A stretch of DNA of 64,000 bases from contig NC_064621.1 of the NCBI RefSeq assembly GCF_023898315.1, positions 121,895,561-121,959,560 on the forward strand, read 5' to 3'. Shown here in pieces: positions 22,791-33,268 of the stretch (the stretch's first letter is position 1; each line of letters opens with the position of its first letter). This DNA comes from Schistocerca nitens. Its lineage: Eukaryota; Arthropoda; Insecta; Orthoptera; Acrididae. Both the position numbers and the translations under genes were made by a program. Under the pieces are notes generated by a model. It had not been told where the DNA came from, did not search any database, and saw only the letters and a list, made by a program, of their open reading frames with translations.

Positions 22791-23438
22791 TCACAGTGTG
22801 CCTGCCACAATTTTCTTCTTCTTATTGCCCATACTTTCTAATATATGACCTACTTCCAAACTGCTAAAAAGTGCTAGAATAAATAAAAGTCTGTAAAATG
22901 CCACATTGTACAATGTACCTGCAGTGAGAGTCACATTTCCTGAAATACATTGTCCATTGACCTCTAGCCCCCCAAGGAGCACCGCAGTCCTGGGTCCATG
23001 GATAAACTACAAAAATCCACTGCAATACGCCACACACAAACAGATAGGGCCTGCGGGCAGATCAGTGAGACTATATCCGAAAGGCAGGGTTGCACATTAG
23101 TGGGAAACAATGAGCTTCAGATTGGCAGACCTGATCCGTTACGAGATACCCGCAGAAATGGCCTGTGGTTTTGGCCAGTCACTGAAGTCAACTCGTGTGG
23201 CCAGCTATTCACATGTCACAGACACCATGATGATGAAATGAGATTGTGGTGATCAGTCCATGCAACAGATGACTTGCGTAAATACTCTGGGAATAGATAC
23301 TAATGAGGATAGGTAACAGCTCACTGTGAAGATGACTGCTGCGCCGCAGACAGGAAAAAATGAAAAGACAATCACACACACACTGTTAAATTTTTGACCA
23401 CAGCCATTGTCAGAAAACGAGAGCACGCACACTTTCAC

Positions 23439-23516
<78 letters not shown>

Positions 23517-25160
23517 CTCATGCACACACGGCCACCACCTCCAAGCACTGCATCAACCATCTCTGAGAAACAGATCTTCACACCTCCATGATCTCACTGG
23601 CAGCTGCTAGGCTAGCAGCAAGAAGTGGTGGCAGCAATGACTGTAAGCTGAGGGCAATGGTACAAAGGGGAAAAGCAGTGCACGAATTCAGCTGCACCCA
23701 GCCCAGTGACAATGCATGACATCTCAGTAAACAAACGATTTCATCTACAGAGACAAAAATGAGATTTTTCCAGTGTTTTTTCTCTCTCCAAATTACCCTG
23801 ATAGTTCCCTGACACATTTGAAATTCCCTGATTTCCAGAACTTGTGGCAACCCTGATAGGCGCAACCGTCCATGTTGGGACTATGTAACTGACTTATGCT
23901 CATTTCAGCTTAAGTCTGAGGTTAGCACTCAGCTTATTATTGAATAGATGTCTCACCATTAGCTATACACATTACTGTCACAGTGCATTAGTTGTTTTTT
24001 TACTTTTAGGGCCCACTGATGAGGAAATTCTAGTTTTATCAGGTGAATCCATAATCTCCTCTGTTTTTCACTACCTTTTTCACTGTCCGTTTCTACATAC
24101 TCCCCCATTTTTCTGTATTCGTTGAGTTTTTTTATTTTATTGAAATTGTGTAAGTAATCCATATAGACTGTAGTTCCAATTGTTAAAGCTTTCTTTTAAC
24201 TGGTACTTGTATTATTTTCCATGTTAGATACCTCTTGTATTTGTCTCATCAAGTATTGTTTTATTTTACTTGGTTCATTTACTTAATACAAACTGTTACA
24301 TAATCGTAGTTCTGAGTATAATGTTAATGTTTTCCTATTTGCTCCTTTTGTATTTTGTATTGTTCAGCCTTTTTGCCTTTTAAAATGCAGTACCACCACA
24401 CATTCAAAAATGGAGTTTACTGTAAGTTACCTCCCACTCCTCCGTTTACTGCATTTATTCATTTCTGTTTACCTTACGGAGATTGCTTAAATTCCTTATA
24501 TATTCTGTAGTTACACAGATAATTTTTAATTGGTTTGGGTATCTCTCTCTATGTTTTATACTTCCTGAAGTAGCCTTGTCAAGTAGTAATTTTATTTTAC
24601 TGGTTTTGTTTATTAATATAAACTTATGTAGGCTTGCTGTTACTTTTTTATGTTAAAGTTTTTTCCTGTTTACTCGATTACTATTTATTTACTGTTCAAC
24701 TTCTTACATGGCATTACCATGTACATTACTGTACATTTCTGCTAAAACCTAGACATGTAACTTCTCTTCCAATGTTGTTTACAAGCACTGTAACTTCTTT
24801 GGTGACAATACTCAGTAAAGGTCTGAAGAGGGCCTTGTAAGCCGAAAACTGTAAAACAATAAAAGTAATACTGTAGAACAAAAGCAAACTAGCACTTTTC
24901 ATTTACTAACTTCTTTACCTTCCAGTGAAGAATACATACGTGTATTTGATAAAGAGCGACCAAACAAAATATATAAACCAGCAAATACACCATGTGATGA
25001 CAAAAAGCTACAAGGGTATCAGCACTGGTCTACTGTTATTGATTTGCACTTATATCGTGACTGCAGGGAAAATAATTGCTGAAAACACGAACTAGATTTG
25101 AGAAGCGTAACATTTATCTTAACGAAAATAGTCATTTTTGAAAATATAATTCAAGTGGAT
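22791..25160. other. intron sequence with a microsatellite and scattered repeat pieces
   Basis: No gene seen. A compound CT/AC tract lies at 23443-23513. The segment 23770-23865 (reverse: ATCAGGGTTGCCACAAGTTC, then CTGGAAATCAGGGAATTTC) is related to 59925-60030. T-rich sequence fills 24000-24700, and an AGGGCCTTGTAAGCCGAAAA segment near 24830 looks like a repeat end. Confidence 0.5.
23443..23513 (+). repeat. compound (CT)n(AC)n microsatellite
   Basis: CT run to about 23474, then AC run to 23513. Confidence 0.95.
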
Positions 25161-25164
25161 AGAC

Positions 25165-25490
25165 AAAACATATACTCACCAAGCAGCAGTATGAGAACAC
25201 ACATATAAAGGTACTGCATTTGCAAGCTTTCGGAGTCAGTGGCTTCTCCTCATGGCGTAAGTGTTGAAGGGGAATGGAGAAAATAGTAGGTCTCCCCAGA
25301 ATCAGAGTTCTGTTTGACTTTTTCAAAGACACTCGATTTCCTAAACATCACCAGCCCCTTCCCCTTCATCCCTTTTCCTTCAACTTCAACCCTTCTGCCA
25401 GTAGGAGGAGCCACTGGCTCCAAAAGCTCACAAATTTCTATTTCTTTATATGTATGTTCTCCTGCTGCCACTTGGTGAGTAGACCTTTTA
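25165..25490. mobile_element. short inverted-repeat element (MITE-like)
   Basis: The left arm TACTCACCAAGCAGCAGTAT...AAGCTTTCGGAGTCAGTGGC and the reverse complement of the right arm TACTCACCAAGTGGCAGCAG...AGCTTTTGGAGCCAGTGGCT align over about 100 bp, with a roughly 100-bp pyrimidine-rich centre. No ORF of its own. Confidence 0.75.
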
Positions 25491-25794
25491 CCTTTTTTTA
25501 TACAACTTTGTGCCCTGCGGTGTTACTGTGGTTAAACAGTTATTTATACAGAAATATTAATGATGAACCCACTATCCAAATATTATGTGCCATTGTCATC
25601 ACAAAAGTTATCTCCTGAAATACTTGCCACCCAGTCAACTGTGCAACATCAACGAGGAGGGAGGGGGGCAGGCGCACTACCACATTTTGAGATGATGGGA
25701 CAAGCTGACAGAATTGGGGTTACCCCATTTACAAGTGCCATATTTAAAATAATGGTAAATTACATAAAAATATTAATTAATGGATTAATCAATT

Positions 25795-26003
25795 CGTGAA
25801 CTATGTGTACATTCCATGCCAAGTGGTCTAGAGGTTTTCGTGTGACCATCACAGATTTTGATGAAATTTTTTATGATTGTTCCTGGTGAACATTGGTAAA
25901 GGTTCATTCGATACTTCCAGAGATATAGTCATTTGTCTGACCCCATAGAGCAGCTATCCACACAGCACCTTTGAGACATGAACATCTCCACTACCAAGAG
26001 GCA

Positions 26004-26039
<36 letters not shown>

Positions 26040-26719
26040 TAAGGACAGTTTTGTTGTACACGCCACTAGTTCGCCCACATACCGCAACGAGTACGTGCGT
26101 CATGTACCAGCATGCCTCAGGAACAACTGTGCTGAGTTTCAGCTCTGTAGCTAACCTGTAAAGTTCTGTTCTGTGCTTTCAAAATGATTAAGACTATCAA
26201 CTCGCCCGTCACATGTAAGGTTCGCTCAGTGATACTGTTTTTGTCAGCAATGAACCTGTCTGCTGCAGAAATTCGACAGATTTGCAAAGTGTACGATGAT
26301 TCTGTTATGAGTGAAAGCAAAGTGCGTTAAGTGGGTACAAGAATGCAAAGATGGCTGTGAAAACGTCCATGATGAGGACCGCTCTGGCCGCTCTTCTTTG
26401 ATTACAGACGATTTTGGTGGCTTCAGTTGAGTGAGGATTTGTGAGAACAGGTGCTTCACAACAACAAATCTCTCAAACGAATTTCCTGACATGTTGAGAT
26501 CAGTGTTTTACAACACCGTTTCTGAACACCTAAAGTTAGGAAACTGTGCTCCCGTTGGGTCCCGAAACTCCAAACAGAGGACCACAAAAACCAAAGATCT
26601 GAGTGTGCGATGAAGTCCTTGACTCGTTGTCACGAAGAAGGTGACGGCTTCTTGAGTCAGAACAAAACTGGAGACGAAACCTGGGTTTCGCATATCACGC
26701 CCAAATCGAAGCATGGAGT

Positions 26720-26769
<50 letters not shown>

Positions 26770-27132
26770 GTAAAGGTGAAGGCCAAACAGACTCTGTCCC
26801 AGTGCAAAATCATGGCGTCGGTGTTTTGGGATAGGCATGGTGTTTTGTTGGTCGACTTCATGCAACGAGGAACCACTATCAATGCAGAAGCATACTGCCA
26901 ACCCCTGAAAAGCTACACAGAGCGATTCAAAACAGAAGACGCAGCATGCTGACAAAGGAAATTGTCCTTCTCCATGACAATGCAAGATCTCACACTGAAG
27001 GTCAGACCTGCGATTTATTGGACAGTTTTGGCTGGGAAGTTCTAGACCACCCACCCTGCAGTTCTGATCTTGCACCGAGCGACTACTATCTGTTCCTCCA
27101 CCTCAAACAACACCTCAGTGGCAACCGATACA

Positions 27133-27165
<33 letters not shown>

Positions 27166-27850
27166 TGAAAACAGGAGTGAACTCTTGGTTATCGGAGCAG
27201 GCGACAAGTTTTTATGAAGAGGGTATTTTAAAATTGGATGAGAGGCATGATGCGTGTTTCAACTAACTTGGCAACTATGTTGATAAATAGAGTGAAGTAT
27301 GTACTTTCTGGAAATAAATTTACTTTTTAGAAATAACCTTTCATTGTGTACTTATGTTCAAATGGGCCTTACTTAAAAAAGACACCTCATATTGTCTTGA
27401 AAGAAAAAGAACTAGGTCATATATACAACATTTTGCCCTCTCTTCAGATTTCCTAAGAGATCTGCTTATAGATAATTTAAAGCAAAGTCGGCTGAAAAAA
27501 TAGACACTAAAAAAAATTTTAAGTTCAGCTGTTTATAGTTGGGATACACTTAAAATCTTGCACGTAATAACTTGCCAATAAAAGGCCTTACAACATACGA
27601 TTTCGTTCTCCTACTGCAGTCCAATAGTTTACTAACTGAGAATTAAGTTGACAATTTTTTCTAAAAATGACAAAAATGGCCATTGTTAGCTCGTGTAAAA
27701 ACAAGGAGCGAGGGCGTGAGAGAGAGAGAGAGAGAGGGGTCGTCTGAAAAAGTCATCTGCAATACTCTTTCAAACCATTTTCATTCGAGAGACCATCTTC
27801 GAAACCACATAGAAACTATACTTCAATTTTATGTTTTTCACGATTCTATA
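25795..27850 (+). mobile_element. single arm of the foldback family, split by a mariner
   Basis: 25810-25960 (TCCATGCCAAGTGGTCTAGA, then GACCATCACAGATTTTGATG) matches the foldback arm at 15613-15800. 27440-27850 (GATTTCCTAAGAGATCTGCT, then TAATTTAAAGCAAAGTCGG) matches the arm's continuation at 15920-16150. The mariner at 25996-27394 interrupts the match, so it inserted after this arm. Confidence 0.65.
25996..27394 (+). mobile_element. mariner transposon, degenerate
   Basis: The ends are inverted: near 26006-26045 a T run then AAAGTAAGGACAG; at the right end the reverse complement reads GAGGTGTCTTTTTTAAGTAA then GGCCC. The transposase relic runs from a helix-turn-helix start (FLSAMNLSAAEIRQICKVYD) to a catalytic block (GDETWVSHITPKSK, then LLHDNARSHTEGQTCDLLDS, then PPCSSDLAPSDYYLF), and a C-terminal SFYEEGILKLDERHDACFN with stop near 27266. 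A (CA)n tract (26722-26767) interrupts the coding region after PKSKHGVD, and an (ATG)n tract (27132-27166) inserts a run of Asp codons after GNRYN. Further frameshifts make it inactive. Confidence 0.88.
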
Positions 27851-27997
27851 TCATAAATTCATAGCCCCTGTGAAAAACCTGAACATTGTTGCTAAAAATT
27901 CCCCGATTTAATATTTCTTCCTAATAATTCATCCTGAATTCTTCCTATTGACATTTGACGTGACTGAATGAGGTATAAGTGGCACAACAGACAGATG

Positions 27998-28202
27998 GTT
28001 CAAATGGCTCTGAGCACTATGGGACTTAACATCTATGGTCATCAGTCCCCTAGAACTTAGAACTACTTAAACCTAACTAACCTAAGGACATCACACAACA
28101 CCCAGCCATCACGAGGCAGAGAAAATCCCTGACCCCGCCGGGAATCGAACCCGGGAACCCGGGCGTGGGAAGCGAGAACGCTACCGCACGACCACGAGAT
28201 GC
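27998..28202 (-). mobile_element. complete tRNA-derived SINE with target-site duplication
   Basis: On the minus strand it starts GCATCTCGTGGTCGTGCGGT and contains a B box GGTTCGATTCCCGG in a tRNA-like head, then the tail CTAGGGGACTGATGACCATA and CCATTTGAAC. It is flanked by the 13-bp direct repeat CAACAGACAGATG (27985-27997 and 28203-28215). The body matches a SINE family common in Schistocerca genomes (recalled). It is not a tRNA gene: the acceptor stem and anticodon arm do not form a normal cloverleaf followed by 3' end signals. Confidence 0.93.
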
Positions 28203-28584
28203 CAACAGACAGATGATTCGCACACAGTTGGTGATGTAGTTACGAGAATATTTTAGGCCGTTGTGGAGAGGGGAGATGTGAGAGAGGAAATGCTGACATA
28301 ATCCACAATCGGTGTCGCCAGCACCACACAATTACAATACAACTACTACTACTAATGTAGCGGTAATGGAAAAACATAGCAGTCGACATGAAGTGTTTCG
28401 TGGCAAGCCAATACATGACGAAGGGGCCCAGCCACCACCTTTTCTTGTGCCGCTTACAACTCAGTCTCATCTTTTTGAATGCATGTTCAATCTACTGTAT
28501 TCAGAAACAGTATCAATCACCAACTTTTGAAATTCAAACACTGAGTCTTGAAGAATATGCTCAGTCATTATCGAGGGAATGTAG

Positions 28585-29350
28585 CCACTTCCAGCTGGTG
28601 AACTCTTATTGGCTGGCAACTTGTTAAGTCACTCAACAATCAGCACAGCCACCAAACCACACTAACACACTTAAAATGAGCTGGCCTACTGGATGTGTGG
28701 AACTGGGGAGTGGCAATGATGGGAGTGTAGGTAGGGGTGAAAGCATTTTGTGAAGGGCTGAAAATATACTTTTTGTGCAGATGATGTGCTACTGCAGAGA
28801 TGTCACATGGAAATTGAAGAATAGTTTGGCGACGGCACACTTTAAAGACTACATATGCCACTCATGTATATACATTGCACCACTTACACCACACACAGCA
28901 GATCGTAAAGATTGGCAGCAGTGACAGAGGGCATGAAGCGAAACTCCAGCACCTGAGCTTTCTTCCCAATTTACATTTTACAAGGTGTACAGAGTGTCAC
29001 TGAGCTGACATTTAATAAGCTTCTAACATCAATTGGGGAAGTAAACTCATTCTCCCACACCTCTGTTTCTCTCACCAAGCCTAAAATAACACTTTAATGG
29101 TGGTGCGCATATGAAGTCATTAAGCAGACTTCCATATTTATGCTTATGATTTAACCACTTAGCTGCTGTGATATTTTTGGTTTAATTCAACATGGTCATC
29201 AATTTTTGCTTTTTTCCTGGATGAGCATAAACTGAAGGGCCACTCCCCCTCTCCACACATCCAACAGGAGAGCCATTTTACATGTATTAGTGTGGTTTGG
29301 TGCCCACCCTGGTTATTGGATGATTTAACAAGTCTCCAGCCAAAAAGAAT
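28585..29350. repeat. inverted repeat of about 130-150-bp arms
   Basis: GAACTCTTATTGGCTGGCAA...CACCAAACCACACTAACACA near 28600-28680 is the reverse complement, with changes, of 29225-29350 (GAATTCTTTTTGGCTGGAGA...CACCAAACCACACTAATACA). The intervening roughly 500 bp has no ORF of note. Probably a non-autonomous DNA element. Confidence 0.65.
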
Positions 29351-29824
29351 TCACTAGACAGAAATGAGTGGTGTTTGAATGTTGGGATAAGGGAAGAGAG
29401 GGGGAAGGCCTTGTTTTTGAGAGCTGTTTGAAACTCATGCACCTACACATTGTTGTGATTATGTAGAACTTTTTTATTTTCAGTACAGTTGTCCATTCAT
29501 GTCCCTGAATAATTTGACACAGTCCATCAGTCTGGGCCTCGTTGTCTCCCATGATGTAAACTTCCAAAAACTGTGCTTGATTGCTGGAAGGTGGTAAATG
29601 GTGAGCTTGCCACTGTGCTATTAAGGTTGTTGGAAACCCAGACGGGGTGAGAATTCTATCTGCCACAAAGACGGTAATATGAAAACATGGATCATATTTC
29701 CTTATACAGTTTAGGAACTAGGAACTGATGCGACTCATCAGTCTTGGCAGAAAATAATTCCTTTTAAAGGATCAAGTGGCTCTTATATTGTGACGATGGA
29801 TACTTTGCTGCACCCCCCCCCCCC

Positions 29825-29882
<58 letters not shown>

Positions 29883-30200
29883 ACAGAGCAAAACATTCCC
29901 CTTCCATCTAAGTGTTCCAAAAAGAGAGAGGGTCAGCTAAAAGTGTATGGATCCAGTTAGAAGAGTCAAACTATAAAACAAGGAAGTTAAAACACACACA
30001 GTAGAGGGTCTAAAAGGGTAGACCAAATCTAAAAAAATTGGAAAACAGAGTGATAAAATAGCGGTCTTTGCAAGGGGTGGTGGTCATGGGTCCCAGACTG
30101 AGAAAACATGAAGAGAGGCCCCAACCATAACCACACTGTCCCTGCTCCAGGTGTAAAGCAAAACCTTTTCATGCAGGAAACTGAAGACCAGTTCAACAAT
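29351..30200. other. intron sequence with a (CA)n tract, no gene seen
   Basis: Contains C12 followed by a long AC run at 29813-29881. A 113-codon minus frame at 29325-29666 overlaps the inverted repeat and has no recognisable domain. Confidence 0.45.
29813..29881 (+). repeat. C-run plus (CA)n microsatellite
   Basis: A C run at about 29813-29824 then an almost uninterrupted AC repeat to 29881. Confidence 0.95.
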
Positions 30201-30209
30201 CAGTGAATC

Positions 30210-33200
30210 ATCTTATAATATTGAAATTAAGGAATCTGAAAGACTATACTTTGTATGATGGGCCAATAGGAGGCGACATTTCACCAATATGTAGGATACC
30301 GTCAGCCTGGCTCCACAACCATTACGCAAGAAGGAACATAAGTGAGCCTGATAGACCAATATGTAAAAGGCATATAAGACAGTGGAGTCCTTCTGAGATG
30401 AGTGGAAGGAAGAGCGCCAAACGACAGTAGACTCCCTGAATGTGCAGAGTTTATTACTCAGAGCAGTAGCACAGCAGATGTCATTCCACTTCTGGACAAA
30501 AAGAGATGTGACGTAGATCCGCATATCCGCTGCTGGAATCGTGAAAGGGAATGGGAGGTAAGTATCTCTAGCCAGTCTGGCATTTCATTGTCATTTCATT
30601 CCCTTTGATACCTACATGACTCGGGACCCAGAGAAAGACAACTGAGCAGGTGACACAGCCAAGGGCAGAGAGAAGGTCACGGATAGTGGGGACCAAAGTG
30701 TGACGAGAGTAGCATTGGTCGATAGACTGCAGGCTGCTCATTGAATCGGTACATATTAAAACATTGTGGCAGGAGACCTGAGTAACAAAAAGGAGGGCTC
30801 TGCGAATGGCTAGGAGCTCTGCTGTAAACACACTACATGATACTGCCAATAAAGGGTGTTCTAACCAGTAGGTGACATGAAAGCATATCCTGCATTATCT
30901 ATCATCTTAGAACCATCAGCACAGAAGATGGTGGCACCCTGAACCTCTGCAGGGACGGAAAGTAAGGTGGCACCCTGAAACTCTGCAGGGATGGAAAGTA
31001 CAAGACACTGGAAGACCATAGGGGTGACAGAGACCTTAGGACCCTGGAATAGGTCGGTCCTAATCTATCGTCTACGCATCATCCAAGGATGGTTGTGGGA
31101 GGAAATACACGAGGCATGTTTCAGTGAGTAGAGATGGTGATCCTGACAGGGAAAAGTGAGATGCAGTCCAACTGGCAATCCCACCTGTGGGCTGTTATCA
31201 GGATGGAGACACCCTCGTTTGCAAAGAAGACATGGTACATTAGATGGTCAGTACATGAGATGGTCAGGGAACTGGCAAAAGGTGATTGCGTAAGAAACCA
31301 GGAGTTGGCTGTGACACATTGGTAGAGGGAGAATCCCTGCTTCTGTGAGGAGACTGTCAATGGGACTAACACAAAAGGCACCAACAGCCAGATGCACCCC
31401 ACAATGATGAACAGGGTCAAGTATTTTCAGAGTGGAAGGAGCTGGTGAGCCATAAATCTGATTACCATTATCTAGGCTGAACAAGACCAGAGCATGGTAA
31501 ATATGGAGAAGAGTAGCACGGTCTGCATTCCAAGTGTGTGGAGCCGGGAGGTGGAGAGTATTAAGCTTCTGCATGCACGTAATCATCAGGTGGCAAACAT
31601 GCGGCAACCATGTCAACCTTTTATCAAAAATAAGGCCCAATAAACAGGACTTTGCTACCATATCTAGGAGCTGGTTGACTGGGGTGCACTGTGGATTGAC
31701 AACAAAAATGGATAACCCAGGTTTTCGAGTGAAAAAACTGGAAGCCAAGGATGGCGCCTTGGAGCCGGCACCCAGCAGATGCTCCTGAATGGGAGCTGCA
31801 CCAGATGCAAAAATTGTCGACATACAACGCCGGCATAACCAGAGGCCCAACAGAGGTTACAAGCCCATTGATTGCTATGAGGAAGAGTGTGACACTTAAC
31901 ACAGAACCCTGTGTGATACCATTCTCCTGAATTCCCAGGGGTGCTGAGAGAAGTGCCAACTTGAACCCGAAAGAGTGAATGGGATAAAAACTCGCGGATA
32001 ACAATCTGAAGAGGCCGCAAAAGCCCCAGTCATGGAGGGTAAGTAAAATGTGATAGTGCCAAACTGTGTTGTAAGCCTTATGTAGGTTAAAGAAGACTGC
32101 AAGAAGGTGCCGGTGGTTAGAAAAAGCCTGTCAGATTGCTGTTTCCAATTTGAGTAAATTGTCAGCTGGGGATTGTCCTTCCAAGAAGCCACACCAATAC
32201 GGGGACAAAAGGCCCCAAGATTATAGTACCCAACATAATTTCAAGCTAGCCATCCCCTCAAGCAGTTTACAAAGTATGTTAGTCAGGTTAATCAGACAGT
32301 TGCTGTCAAGAGACATGGGTTCTTCCTGGGATTAAGTGCGAGGTAAATCACCTGGTTGTGAATGGAACTTGGGCGTAGACCTGTGCTATGTGATGAGGTG
32401 CAGAATACGAGGGAACAAGGCATTGTATTTCTGGTAGGTGACGACAGTATCTGTTGCAATACCACTGGATTATCATGTGGTGAGAGTTCAGGTTAGACAA
32501 GGAAGCTGAGGGGAAGTCACGTCACTTGGTAAGTGTTCTTTGCCAAAAAGGCTGAGGTGACATCCATAAATAAGATGTCAGATGAAGGTTGTGAGGGGCG
32601 CTTGCCCTGGGACTTCCGTCTCTTCTTCTCCTCCTCTTTTGGAGGTAGAACAGGCTTTTGCAAGATCCGGAACCGAAAGAGAGCAGGTGACCTCGGGGCA
32701 CACAGATGGTGCATCTCATAGCCGAGTTGTGGTAGCAGGCTCCGCACCTGAGACACACTAGGGAGAGGGGTCCCGGGAGGGGGAGTGGGTCATCACATGC
32801 AGTTGCCAAAGAAGGGGGCACTTCTTCAGCCAGGGAAGGGGTGCGACTCCTGGAAGAGAGGACATGGTAACTGCAGGGGTGGGGCAGAAGAGAGGAGAGG
32901 GGGCTGGGGTTAGGTTGAGGACGAGGTAGGAGGGGGAAAGGATATAATAGAGGGAAATACAGAAGAAATCAACACTGGGCGGAGACGGCCATATTTTAGG
33001 CAAGACTCAGCATAAGACTTTTGTTCTTGGTTCTTCTTCTCTCACTTGTAAGTTGGGCAACCTGGAGAGTGGTAAGAGTGGCGGTCATGTCAACTGATAT
33101 ACACAGGGGGGGGGGGCTTGCTTTCACACAGTGGGTGACCACACTCACCACACAGAGGGTCCACCATGCCATACAGTGGGAAGACATGCAAGGTTTCAGC

Positions 33201-33215
33201 CGTTTCAGCATTTAC
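30210..33215 (-). mobile_element. I/jockey-like LINE with RNase H, degenerate
   Basis: In minus-strand order: a Cys-rich segment of uncertain identity (33215-33130, PLCGECGHPLCESK) and a Pro/Lys-rich stretch (33000-32520) that may be ORF1. Then an RT with LINLTNILCKLLEG (near 32280), LLAVFFNLHKAYNTVWHYHI (near 32080), ENGITQGSVLSVTLF and LYVDNFCIW (near 31815, YVDD expected). Then a thumb region with CHLMITCMQKLNTL and LDPVHHCGVHLAVGAF. Then RNase H (30849-30570) with FTAELLAIRRALLFV, ICTDSMSSLQSI and FLWVPSHVGIKGNE. A C-terminal zinc-finger-like CSFLRNGCGARLTVSYILVK ends near 30210. Several frameshifts; the 5' region including the endonuclease is absent or unrecognisable. Confidence 0.85.
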
Positions 33216-33268
33216 ATGACACTCTCTCTCTCTTTCTCTCTGCTCAAACCTCCATTTTTCAGCATGAA

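Noticed and set aside
28100-28202. tRNA gene (B box GGTTCGATTCCCGG)
   Set aside because: It is the tRNA-like head of a SINE with a complete body and target-site duplication.
29325-29666. 113-residue minus ORF
   Set aside because: Overlaps an inverted repeat, has no domain, and its C-terminus is repeated in the other arm.
31534-31788. Plus-strand ORFs opposite the RNase H LINE
   Set aside because: Antisense shadows of the RT; the minus strand carries the recognisable motifs.
33130-33215. Cys-rich segment as a piggyBac-type C-terminal zinc ribbon
   Set aside because: The Cys spacing is suggestive (CGECGHPLC), but no piggyBac catalytic core is present nearby; left as possible LINE ORF1 of uncertain identity.
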